DNA of 64,000 nucleotides from contig NZ_QSIN01000004.1 in the NCBI RefSeq assembly GCF_003469205.1, positions 1-64,000 of the forward strand, in the 5' to 3' direction. Source of the DNA: Collinsella sp. AM33-4BH. GTDB taxonomy: Bacteria > Actinomycetota > Coriobacteriia > Coriobacteriales > Coriobacteriaceae. Of this stretch, positions 53,987 to 61,878 are shown in pieces (position 1 is the first letter of the stretch; the number at the start of each line of letters is the position of its first letter). The notes below the pieces were generated by a model. That model was not told the DNA's origin and did not search any database. It worked only from the letters and a program-made list of their open reading frames with translations. A program made the translations under genes and the position numbers.

Positions 53987-56986
53987 CTATTTCTTAAGAA
54001 GGTACGAATAGTTGTCGCGCACGGCCCTGATGGTCAGGCGGACGGCCTCGGGAAGACCGGTGTTGACGGCATCGACCGAGACGGTGCGGACCGTGCCGGC
54101 GACGCGGACTTTAAAGTGGTCCTCGTCCACAGCCAGGAAGCCCTCGTTCTCGGAGTTCTCCATGTCCTGCTCGCTCCAGAACAGGGTGAGCTTGTCCTTA
54201 TAGGGACGACCCTCCTGGTAGGGGCAGAACACGGCGCAGTTGCCGCACTCGTTGCACATGCCGTCGACATGTACCACCTGATGCTTGGCCAGGCCCGGCA
54301 CCTTAATTGCCACGTTGGCGCGGTTGGGGCACACGTCGCAGCAGACCTCGCACACCGAGCCGCAGCCCAGGCAGCGGGTCTTGGTGCAGTTGTGCTTGTC
54401 GCGGCACAGCGACCCCTTGCGCTCGTAGCAGGTGTCCTCGCGACCGGCCTGCTCGTTGCAGTCGGCGTACTTGTTAAAGTCGACACCGGCAATGGCACGA
54501 GCGACCTCGGCGGCGTCGGCAATAGCCTCGACCACGGTGGCAGGACCGCGGCGGCAGTCACCAGCAGCCCAGACGCCCTCGACGCCGGTGGAGGTGGCGG
54601 CAAGACGGCCGCGACGGTCGTGCTCGACGCCCGCGGCATCGTACAGGCTGGCATCGATGCCCTCGCCCACGGCGCAGATCACCGTGGTGGCGGAAAGCTC
54701 GACGGTCTCGCCCGTGGCGACGGGGCTGCGACGGCCACTTGCATCCGGCTCGCCAAGTTCCATAACGTCGCAGGTCAGCACTGCGCCGTTGAGTGCCTTG
54801 GGCGCCAGCAGCTCGCAGAACTCAACGCCGTCGGCAAGAGCAAGATCGAGCTCTTCCTCGTCGGCGGGCATCTGCTTCTTGGTGCGGCGATACACCAGGC
54901 GCACGTTCTTCACGCCAGCCAGACGCTTGGCCACGCGAGCCGCGTCCATGGCGGTGTTGCCGGCGCCGATGACCACGACGTCCTCGCCCAGCTCGAGCTT
55001 CTCGCCCTTCTTGGCGGCCTCGAGGAACTCCAGCACGTCGAGCTCGGCACCCTCGCCCAAGCCTGCAGAGCCGGGCATCCAGGCACCGGTGGCCACGACC
55101 ACGTCGGTAAAGCCCTGAGCCTTGAGCTCGTCAATGGACTCCACGCGGGCGTTGAGCTGCACCTTAGCGCCAAAGGCCAGGCAGAGCTCGGCATCGTGGG
55201 AGATATCGTCGCTCGCGATACGGAACTCGGGGATCACGTGACGGACCACGCCGCCGAGAGAGTCGCGGGCCTCGAAGATAGTGACGGGCACGCCGGCGCG
55301 CGTCAGGAAGAACGCCGTCGCCAGACCGGCCGGGCCGCCGCCGATAACGGCAACGTTGCGCTCGGCGTCGTTGGCAATGGCCTGGGTGCGCAGCTTGGGC
55401 AGCACGGCGGTCATGGCCTCGCGGGCGGCCTTGAGCTTGCTGGCGCGAATCTGGGCGCCCTCGGGCTCGTAGAATGCGCGCTCGCAGGCACGGCCGCAGG
55501 GATGCGGGCAGATGGTGCCGGTAATGAACGGCAGGGCGTTGCGCTCGATGATATTGTTGAGCGCGTCCTCGTAGCGGCCCTCGTCAACAGCCGCCAGATA
55601 GGCAGGGATATCCTGCTGGATGGGGCAGCTCGTACGGCAAGGCGTGGTAAAGCAGTCGGAAAGCGGGCTCTTGCCGGCGACCTTGCGGTCGGGCAGCGGG
55701 CGCAGCGGCTTCTTGTAGAGCGGGTTGGTGAGCGAGTCGGTCTGGATCGCAGTCACGGCCTCGAGAGAGACGCCCGCGAACGGCTTGCCATCCAGGTCGG
55801 TAAACTCGCCGGCCATCTGGCTAAAGCGCTCGTAGCCACCGGGCTTGAGTACGTCGGTCGCCAGGGTAACGGGCCAAATGCCGGCGTCATACAGGGCGCG
55901 AATGTTGTAGACCGTAGCACCGCCGGAGTAGCTGATGCGCAGCTTGCCATCGAACTGCTCGGTAATGCGGCGGGCGGCCTCGATAGTCAGCGAGAACAGC
56001 GAACGACCGGACATGTACATCTCGGTGGAGGGCAGCTCGTTCCTCGTCACGTCGACGGGGAACGTGTTGGTCAGCTTGACGCCAAACTCCAGGCCGCGCT
56101 CGGCGCACAGGGCAATCAGGCGCTCGAACATGGGCACGGCGTCGACCCACTGCAGGTCCTCGCGGAAGTGCGTGTCATCGAAGACGATGTAGTCAAAGCC
56201 CAGCTCGTTGAGGCGCTGGCGGGCAAACTCATAGCCCAACAGCGTGGGGTTACACTTGATGTAGGTGTTAAGGCCCTTCTCGGTGATGAGGTAGGTCGCG
56301 ATGCGCTCGATCTCGGCAGGCGGGCAGCCGTGCAGGGTAGACTCGGTGATGGAGTTGGAGACGCGCGCCGGGATGGACTCGACAAACGCAGCGTCGACAT
56401 GCTCAAACTTGTCCAGGTTGGCGAGTGCCCATGCGCGGCACTCGTTCCAGACGTCGGAGCCGCTGGCGTCCTTCATGCCCTCGATGTAGGCGTCGACCTT
56501 GGGGCTCTTGATGCCCTCGAGGTCATAGCCCACGGACATGTTGAAGACAAAGCCGTCCGGGCTACCCAGGCCGTACTCGCGAGCGATCAGGTGGCAGGCG
56601 AACCATGCCTTCACGTACTCGGCAAAGGCCTGCGGAACCTCGAGCTCGGTCGACCATTCGCAGTTGTAGCACTCGTCCTGCGCCACGATGCAGGGCTTGT
56701 TCACACACTTGGAGAGCTCCTCGCCGTCCATAACCTGGACGGTCTTGAGCTCAAAGAAGCGGGAACCAGCAACGTAGGAGGCCACGATGTTCTGGGCCAG
56801 CTGCGTATTGGGACCGGCGGCCGGGCCAAACGGAGTCTCGATGCGCTCGTCAAAAATGGGAAGCGCACCCTCCTGGTTGGTCGTGACCATCTTGCGCACG
56901 CCAAAGATGGCGTCCTGGGTCTTATGCTCCTCGATGATCCAGTTCATCAGCTGCGAAAACGGGATCGGCCTCATGATGTCGCTCAT
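53987..56986 (-). CDS. ygfK: YgfK, putative selenate-reductase-type Fe-S flavoprotein
   Basis: A 999-aa multidomain protein. An N-terminal dihydroorotate-dehydrogenase-like barrel leads to a GltD-like part with Fe-S Cys (CFTTPCRTSCPIQQD, CPHPCGRACERAF). The FAD loop is VAVIGGGPAGLATAFFL and the NAD(P) loop VVVIGAGNTAMDAARVA. The C-terminus has more clusters (CLGCGSVCEVCCDVCP, CNECGNCAVFCP). In the purine locus it probably reduces a pyrimidine-like or purine intermediate using NAD(P)H or ferredoxin, by analogy with dihydropyrimidine dehydrogenase. The selenate name is historical. ATG 56986 has GAGGAG upstream; the frame extends 41 codons. Confidence 0.94.
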   Translation of the reverse strand: MSDIMRPIPFSQLMNWIIEEHKTQDAIFGVRKMVTTNQEGALPIFDERIETPFGPAAGPNTQLAQNIVASYVAGSRFFELKTVQVMDGEELSKCVNKPCIVAQDECYNCEWSTELEVPQAFAEYVKAWFACHLIAREYGLGSPDGFVFNMSVGYDLEGIKSPKVDAYIEGMKDASGSDVWNECRAWALANLDKFEHVDAAFVESIPARVSNSITESTLHGCPPAEIERIATYLITEKGLNTYIKCNPTLLGYEFARQRLNELGFDYIVFDDTHFREDLQWVDAVPMFERLIALCAERGLEFGVKLTNTFPVDVTRNELPSTEMYMSGRSLFSLTIEAARRITEQFDGKLRISYSGGATVYNIRALYDAGIWPVTLATDVLKPGGYERFSQMAGEFTDLDGKPFAGVSLEAVTAIQTDSLTNPLYKKPLRPLPDRKVAGKSPLSDCFTTPCRTSCPIQQDIPAYLAAVDEGRYEDALNNIIERNALPFITGTICPHPCGRACERAFYEPEGAQIRASKLKAAREAMTAVLPKLRTQAIANDAERNVAVIGGGPAGLATAFFLTRAGVPVTIFEARDSLGGVVRHVIPEFRIASDDISHDAELCLAFGAKVQLNARVESIDELKAQGFTDVVVATGAWMPGSAGLGEGAELDVLEFLEAAKKGEKLELGEDVVVIGAGNTAMDAARVAKRLAGVKNVRLVYRRTKKQMPADEEELDLALADGVEFCELLAPKALNGAVLTCDVMELGEPDASGRRSPVATGETVELSATTVICAVGEGIDASLYDAAGVEHDRRGRLAATSTGVEGVWAAGDCRRGPATVVEAIADAAEVARAIAGVDFNKYADCNEQAGREDTCYERKGSLCRDKHNCTKTRCLGCGSVCEVCCDVCPNRANVAIKVPGLAKHQVVHVDGMCNECGNCAVFCPYQEGRPYKDKLTLFWSEQDMENSENEGFLAVDEDHFKVRVAGTVRTVSVDAVNTGLPEAVRLTIRAVRDNYSYLLKK

Positions 56987-57084
56987 AGTGAGCTCCTCTC
57001 TGTAACGCCCGGCGAGACCGCGCGGCGGGCGCAAATACGGTGTAGCGCTAGCACAGCGCCGGCGACCCCGCGGAGGCCGCCTAT

Positions 57085-57120
57085 GCGCGCGTCGGATGCG
57101 GCGAAACATCCGACGCGCGC
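57085..57120. repeat. 14-bp perfect hairpin between ssnA and ygfK
   Basis: GCGCGCGTCGGATG (57085-57098) pairs with CATCCGACGCGCGC (57107-57120) over an 8-base loop, 15 bases past the ssnA stop. No T-run follows on the minus strand. It may be a partial terminator or processing site that sets the ratio of ssnA to ygfK. Confidence 0.7.
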
Positions 57121-57135
57121 GAAACTACTTGTGAA

Positions 57136-58491
57136 TTAGTAGGCGCGATCGTTGAGCGTGCTCCAGAGCTTCTTGGACTCAGCCATGGTCCACGCGTTGA
57201 TCTTGTCCTCATCAATGCCAACGAACTCGCGATCCTTGTACAGGACGCGGCCGTTGATGATGGTAGTGCGGCAGTTTTTGCCCATCATGCCAAAGAGCAT
57301 ATGGCCGTCGATATTCTCCTCGCTCAGCGGCGTAAAGGGCTTGTAGTCCATGACGATGACGTCGGCGGCGGCGCCGGGCTCAAGCACGCCGAGCTTGCGA
57401 TCGAAGTACTTGCTCGCCATCTTGGCGTTGTTCTCGAACAGCATCGTCATGGCCTCGCACCAGCCCACGTTGGGCATAGCGGCGTTGTGGCGCTGAATGA
57501 TCAGGAAAACCTTAAGGCTCTCGAGCATATCGTGGGTGTAGGCGTCGGTGCCCATGCACACGGGGATGCCGCGGCGGAAGAATTCGAGCACGGGGGCGCA
57601 GCCCACGGCGTTGCCCATATTGGATTCGGGGTTGTTGACGAGCCAGGTGCCAGACTCCTTGACGATATCCATCTCGGCGGGCGTCACGTGGATGCAGTGG
57701 CCGAGCATGGTGTCGGGACCCAGCAGGTTGTGCTGCAGCAGGCGCTCGACGGGACTGATGCCACCGCGGTTGAGGCGGGAGTCCCACACGTCATTCATGC
57801 CCTCGCACACATGGATGTGGAAGCCGGTCAGGCCGTTGTTGGCCTCGGCCATCTTGTCCATGGTCTCGTCCGACAGCGTAAAGGTGGCGTGACCGCCAAA
57901 CATGGCGGCGATCATGTGGTTGTCGTTATCGCGACGCTCCTTGGCGGCCCACTGGGCAAATTCGGCGTTCTCGGCAATGGCCTGGTCGCATTTTTCCTGG
58001 CCGCGGCGATCGGAGACCTCGTAGCACAGGCACGAACGCATGCCCAGCTCCTGAGCTGCATCCTTAATGGTAAAGAGGCTTCCCGGGATTTCGCAGAAGC
58101 TCGCATGATGATCGAAGATCGTGGTGACGCCATCGCGGATGGAGTCAAGAATCGTGGCATAGGCGCTGGCCTTGGTGCCGTCGAGCGTCAGGTTGTCATC
58201 GATCTTCCACCACTGCTGCTCAAGATTCTCCAGGAAGTTGGTGGGGTTGCAGCCCTTAATGGCAAGGCCGCGGGCCAGACCCGAGTAGATGTGGGTGTGG
58301 CAATTGATGAGTCCGGGCATGATGAGGTTGCCCTGGGCGTCGACGTACTCGGCATCCGGGTACTTGGCCTTGAGCTCGCACTCGGGACCTACTTCGACGA
58401 TCGTATCTCCGTCAATGGCGACCGCGCCGTTGGGAATGAACGGGGTCTGAGCGTTGCGGGTAAAAACGGAACCGTTAGCGACCAGAAGCAT
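57136..58491 (-). CDS. ssnA: SsnA-type metal-dependent amidohydrolase
   Basis: A 451-aa aminohydrolase of the guanine-deaminase/chlorohydrolase type. The metal motif is PGLINCHTHIYSGLARG, with later ligands in GFHIHVCEG, LGHCIHVTP and MGTDAYTHD. The family annotation SsnA came from a stationary-phase phenotype in E. coli; in the purine locus it deaminates or hydrolyses a ring intermediate. ATG 58491 has AAGGGAG upstream. The 195-base gap to the permease gene holds an imperfect hairpin (CCAAAGGG/CCCTTTG, about 58597-58617) and no gene. Confidence 0.93.
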   Translation of the reverse strand: MLLVANGSVFTRNAQTPFIPNGAVAIDGDTIVEVGPECELKAKYPDAEYVDAQGNLIMPGLINCHTHIYSGLARGLAIKGCNPTNFLENLEQQWWKIDDNLTLDGTKASAYATILDSIRDGVTTIFDHHASFCEIPGSLFTIKDAAQELGMRSCLCYEVSDRRGQEKCDQAIAENAEFAQWAAKERRDNDNHMIAAMFGGHATFTLSDETMDKMAEANNGLTGFHIHVCEGMNDVWDSRLNRGGISPVERLLQHNLLGPDTMLGHCIHVTPAEMDIVKESGTWLVNNPESNMGNAVGCAPVLEFFRRGIPVCMGTDAYTHDMLESLKVFLIIQRHNAAMPNVGWCEAMTMLFENNAKMASKYFDRKLGVLEPGAAADVIVMDYKPFTPLSEENIDGHMLFGMMGKNCRTTIINGRVLYKDREFVGIDEDKINAWTMAESKKLWSTLNDRAY

Positions 58492-58686
58492 GAATGCTCC
58501 CTTCAACATCAGGGGCGGGGTTTGACACCTCTGACATGGCGGAGTGCGAAGCGCCGGCCTACACCGGAAACGGGCCCTCTCCCGTCAACGCTTCACCAAA
58601 GGGACAAACCCTTTGAAGTGCGGCTTGGCGCCGCATGACGTCGGCGGACGAGGCGATGCGCCCGCCGACGAATAGCACCGAATTGG

Positions 58687-60081
58687 TTACTTCTTGCTCT
58701 CGGGCAAGACCAGATCCACGGCAGCGTCCTTGGCAGCATCGATGTGCTGAGCCACGACCGGCGTCTGCGGAAGGATCAGGTTAAGGACAATGGCCATAAT
58801 GGCGGTGGGGGTTACGGCATTGGAGCCGATGACGGTGGATACCCAGGCGGGCATACCCTCGCCGGCAAGGCAACCGCTGGCCATCCAGATACCCAGGCCA
58901 AAGACGACGGAGGTACCGACGATGGTGGTAGTGCGCTGCGTGAGGCCCTCGCGGGTGAACATGCGCACGCCGTTCATGGTGATGGTGCCGAAGACGCCGA
59001 CGGTCGCGCCGCCGATGACGGGCTGCGGGATAGCGGAAAGGACGGCAGAGAGCTGCGGGAACAGACCGGCGATGGCAAAGACGGCCGCGATGATCACAAA
59101 GACCCACTTGTTGACGACCTTGTTGGAGCAGATGATGCCCACGTTCTGGCCAAGGGCGCTGGTGGGAAGACCGCCCAGCAGGCCGCCGACCATAGAGGTG
59201 AGGCCCTGGGACACGATAGCGCCGGAGAGCTCGCGCTCGGTGGGCATACGGTCGATGGAGCCCAGGCAGGCGGCGGAAACGTCGCCGATAACCTGGATGG
59301 CAACCATGGGGAACACGACAGCGAGGGTAATGCAGACCTCGGGATCAAACTCGAGCGCGTAGGGCATGAGCTTGGGAAGGGCGAAGACCTGAGCGGTGGC
59401 GACGCTGGAGAAGTCGATCATGCCAAAGGGGATGGAGACGATCATGCCAACGATCATGCCAAAGAACACGGATCCCAGCTTGAGCGTGCCCTTGCCAAAG
59501 TTGGCGAGCGCAAAGACCACGGCGAAGGTGATAAGAGCGACGCACCAGGCCTGCGGGGTGCCCCATAGCGGCGTACCCATACCGCCGGCCATATACTTGA
59601 CGGCCGTGGGATAGAGAGAGACGCCAATGGAGAAGATGACCGTACCGGTCACGACGGGCGGGAACAGCCACTTGATCTTGCTGTAGGCCAGACCAAAGAG
59701 GACCGCGACGGCGCCGCCGACGATCTCGCCGCCCAGCAGCGCACCAAAGCTAAAGCCCGAGGCACCCATGGCCTGCAGAGCCGGCAGGAACGCGAACGAA
59801 ACGCCCATGACGATGGGCAGGCCGCCGCCGATGCGACGGAAGGGAGCGAAGGCCTGAAGGGCCGTGTCGATTGCCGAAAGAATGAGCGCGACCTGGATGA
59901 TGTCGGTGCTCTGCTGGCTATTAAAGCCGTAGACGCCGGCCATGATGACAGCCGGGGTGATGATGCCGGCAAACGATGCCAGTACGTGCTGAAGGGCACA
60001 CGGGATCATTTCCTTAACGGGAGGCATGCCTTCACGAGTGAACAGGGCTTCAGTGCCGTTCTTAACCGTCTCCTGGGTCAT
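58687..60081 (-). CDS. NCS2 family nucleobase (xanthine/uracil-type) permease
   Basis: A 464-aa transporter with about 14 TM segments. The NAT signature region is ALGQNVGIICSNKV (about residue 322), a variant of the QNxG motif that sets purine specificity. Together with the downstream ssnA-ygfK-hydroxylase genes it points to xanthine or urate uptake by ion symport. ATG 60081 has GGTGG close upstream; the frame extends 29 codons further without a site. The PbuX/XanP-type versus uracil-type assignment is from context. Confidence 0.9.
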   Translation of the reverse strand: MTQETVKNGTEALFTREGMPPVKEMIPCALQHVLASFAGIITPAVIMAGVYGFNSQQSTDIIQVALILSAIDTALQAFAPFRRIGGGLPIVMGVSFAFLPALQAMGASGFSFGALLGGEIVGGAVAVLFGLAYSKIKWLFPPVVTGTVIFSIGVSLYPTAVKYMAGGMGTPLWGTPQAWCVALITFAVVFALANFGKGTLKLGSVFFGMIVGMIVSIPFGMIDFSSVATAQVFALPKLMPYALEFDPEVCITLAVVFPMVAIQVIGDVSAACLGSIDRMPTERELSGAIVSQGLTSMVGGLLGGLPTSALGQNVGIICSNKVVNKWVFVIIAAVFAIAGLFPQLSAVLSAIPQPVIGGATVGVFGTITMNGVRMFTREGLTQRTTTIVGTSVVFGLGIWMASGCLAGEGMPAWVSTVIGSNAVTPTAIMAIVLNLILPQTPVVAQHIDAAKDAAVDLVLPESKK

Positions 60082-60433
60082 TTGACCACCAATCCTCGAA
60101 ATAGTTGTTTTCGCATCTAACGCTCTATTGTGACGCAGTGCGGGGTTGAGGTTGTGCCTTCGTTGCATATCGTATTAAAGATGATTCTCATTCTCAATAA
60201 TAATTTTTTGTTATCAGACTATTCTTCAGCTGAGATAATGCATTTCCGCAGGTCAGGAACGTGTCTGTTCAAAATAACATCTAACTTTTCTTTTGGTCGA
60301 CCGTTTACCGCCAAATACCTACCGCTCATCTGTATTACGCAATGTACCTGCGAATATGTGAGTCAATAGACACCGTGTTACCATGAGAAAAAATTGTTAT
60401 GATCATTTCCGATTTCACCCAAAGGAGTTGCCC
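60082..60433. promoter_or_regulatory. AT-rich divergent control region, purine permease and regulator 2
   Basis: 352 bases without a gene, the most AT-rich part of the locus (about 60170-60250). It must hold promoters for the permease operon and the second regulator. A tandem GATTCTCATTCTC occurs at about 60183-60195. The AACAAA-N3-TTTGTT operator seen near ygeX is not present, so the two regulators probably read different sites. No purine riboswitch fold was found. Confidence 0.5.
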
Positions 60434-61090
60434 GTGAACGAGACCGTACGTCGCTTTTTGCCGATGGTCGATTTTCTGGAGCAGATACTCGGCAAAAACA
60501 GCGAAATCGTGCTGCACGATTTCTCGGATCCCGACCACGCCATCGTCGATATTCGCAACGGCATCGTGAGCGGCCGCAAGGTCGGCGGTCCCGCCACCGA
60601 TCTGGCACTCAAGATCATGCACGACGCCAAGTATCGCGACCTGCCGTTTATTACGGGCTACGAGGGGCGCGGTGCCGGCGGCAAGACGTTGGAGTCAGCG
60701 ACGTACTTTATCCGCGAGAATGACGAGATCGTCGGTATGCTCTGCGTCAACACCGATCTCTCGACCGTGCGCTCCATCAACGCCATGGCGCAGCAGCTCA
60801 TGGCGTGCTTCGACGCGGCGCCGACGCGCACGGAGCCCGCCCCTATCGAGGTCGAAAGCCTTTCGGAGTCCACACAGGAGCTCATCGACCGCAGCATTGC
60901 CGAGTTGCTGAGCGCGCGCGGGCTGGATGTAGCGTCGCTTGGTCAGAGCGACCGCGTGGACGTCATTCGCCACCTCAACGGCAACGGGGTGTTCATGCTC
61001 AAGGGCGCCGTGGCCTGCGCCGCCACCTCGCTGGGCATCTCGGAGCCCAGCGTCTACCGCTACCTGCAAAAAGTCCGCAAGGAGGGCTAA
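60434..61090 (+). CDS. YheO/DauR-type PAS-HTH transcriptional regulator 2
   Basis: A 218-aa paralogue of the regulator at 40156. The PAS_6/YheO-like domain has EIVLHDFSDPDHAIVDIRNG and YFIRENDEIVGMLCVNTDLS. The C-terminal HTH has AVACAATSLGISEPSVYRYL. The start is GTG at 60434 with AAAGGAG six bases before it; an ATG 17 codons earlier overlaps the leader. Divergent from the permease-ssnA-ygfK-hydroxylase run, it is its likely regulator. A terminator follows. Confidence 0.9.
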   Translation: MNETVRRFLPMVDFLEQILGKNSEIVLHDFSDPDHAIVDIRNGIVSGRKVGGPATDLALKIMHDAKYRDLPFITGYEGRGAGGKTLESATYFIRENDEIVGMLCVNTDLSTVRSINAMAQQLMACFDAAPTRTEPAPIEVESLSESTQELIDRSIAELLSARGLDVASLGQSDRVDVIRHLNGNGVFMLKGAVACAATSLGISEPSVYRYLQKVRKEG

Positions 61091-61135
61091 CGAGCAAAAT
61101 GGAGCGCGGCTCCACAAGCGATTCGTCACCTGACA

Positions 61136-61173
61136 AAAGACCCTGCAGCTCGCACGCGCTGCAGGGTCTTTTT
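61136..61173. terminator. Bidirectional terminator between regulator 2 and ridA
   Basis: GACCCTGCAGC/GCTGCAGGGTC forms an 11-bp perfect stem, with A-run before and TTTTT after, so it can end both convergent transcripts. Confidence 0.9.
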
Positions 61174-61202
61174 GCATGTCATGTTTAGTTGTGGTCAACG
61201 CC

Positions 61203-61580
61203 TTAGAGAGCGGCGACGACCTCGATCTCGACCAGACCGCCAGCCGGAAGAGAGGCAACCTGGAAAGCGCTGCGCGCGGGGAACGGGGCCTCGAACTTGG
61301 AGGCGTAGATCTCGTTCACGGCGGCGAAGTCGGCAATGTCAGCCAGGTAGACTGTGGTCTTGACGACATCGGCAAAGGTGGCGCCGGCAGCGGTCAGCAG
61401 GGCCTCGACGTTAGCAAGGGACTGCTTGGCCTGGGCCTCGACGCCCTCGGGCATCTTGCCAGTTGCGGGATCGATGCCCAGCTGGCCGGACAGGAACACC
61501 ATGTTGCCGGTCTGGATACCAGGGGAATACGGGCCGATGGCTGCGGGTGCGTTATCGGAAGACACGACGGTCTTGCTCAT
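61203..61580 (-). CDS. ridA: RidA family enamine/imine deaminase
   Basis: A 125-aa YjgF/YER057c/UK114 protein. GPYSPGIQTGNMVFLSGQLG, the Arg in FPARSAFQVASLP and the final GGLVEIEVVA are the family marks. It hydrolyses reactive 2-aminoacrylate-type imines. Ammonia-lyases such as YgeX release aminoacrylate, so its place next to the purine locus makes sense. ATG 61580 has GGAGAAA upstream. Confidence 0.94.
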   Translation of the reverse strand: MSKTVVSSDNAPAAIGPYSPGIQTGNMVFLSGQLGIDPATGKMPEGVEAQAKQSLANVEALLTAAGATFADVVKTTVYLADIADFAAVNEIYASKFEAPFPARSAFQVASLPAGGLVEIEVVAAL

Positions 61581-61878
61581 GTTTTTCTCCTTACAAGTAA
61601 AAGGGAACGGGAGCGCGGCGTTCACACCGGGAGGCACAGTTCGGTCTGAACACCGCGCTTGATTGGGATAGTACTCAAGGTGTCCGCGCGATGCAAGATT
61701 ATTATCACGTTGCGAGAATATTTTATCGCCCAACGGTTTCCCCGGACCGCTGAACGGTTCTCATGTGAAGCAGCCAGTCCAAGCTGCTGAAGACTTTATC
61801 CCGCTTAGAGCACGGGCATCGCCTGCCGCGACGGCACCACTATACTTTTGATTATCTGAGCATTTTGAAAGGCAGGAT

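Noticed and set aside
50571..54011. 1,146-codon plus-strand frame opposite the hydroxylase, and a similar long frame at 54116-57139
   Set aside because: Both are antisense to clearly conserved hydroxylase and YgfK genes. High GC keeps the opposite frame open.
60183..60195. Fur-like box (GATTCTCATTCTC)
   Set aside because: A tandem repeat rather than the usual inverted 7-1-7 pattern, and no iron gene is nearby.
60082..60433. Possible purine riboswitch before the permease gene
   Set aside because: No three-way junction with the conserved loop-loop residues could be traced. The leader is AT-rich and weakly structured.
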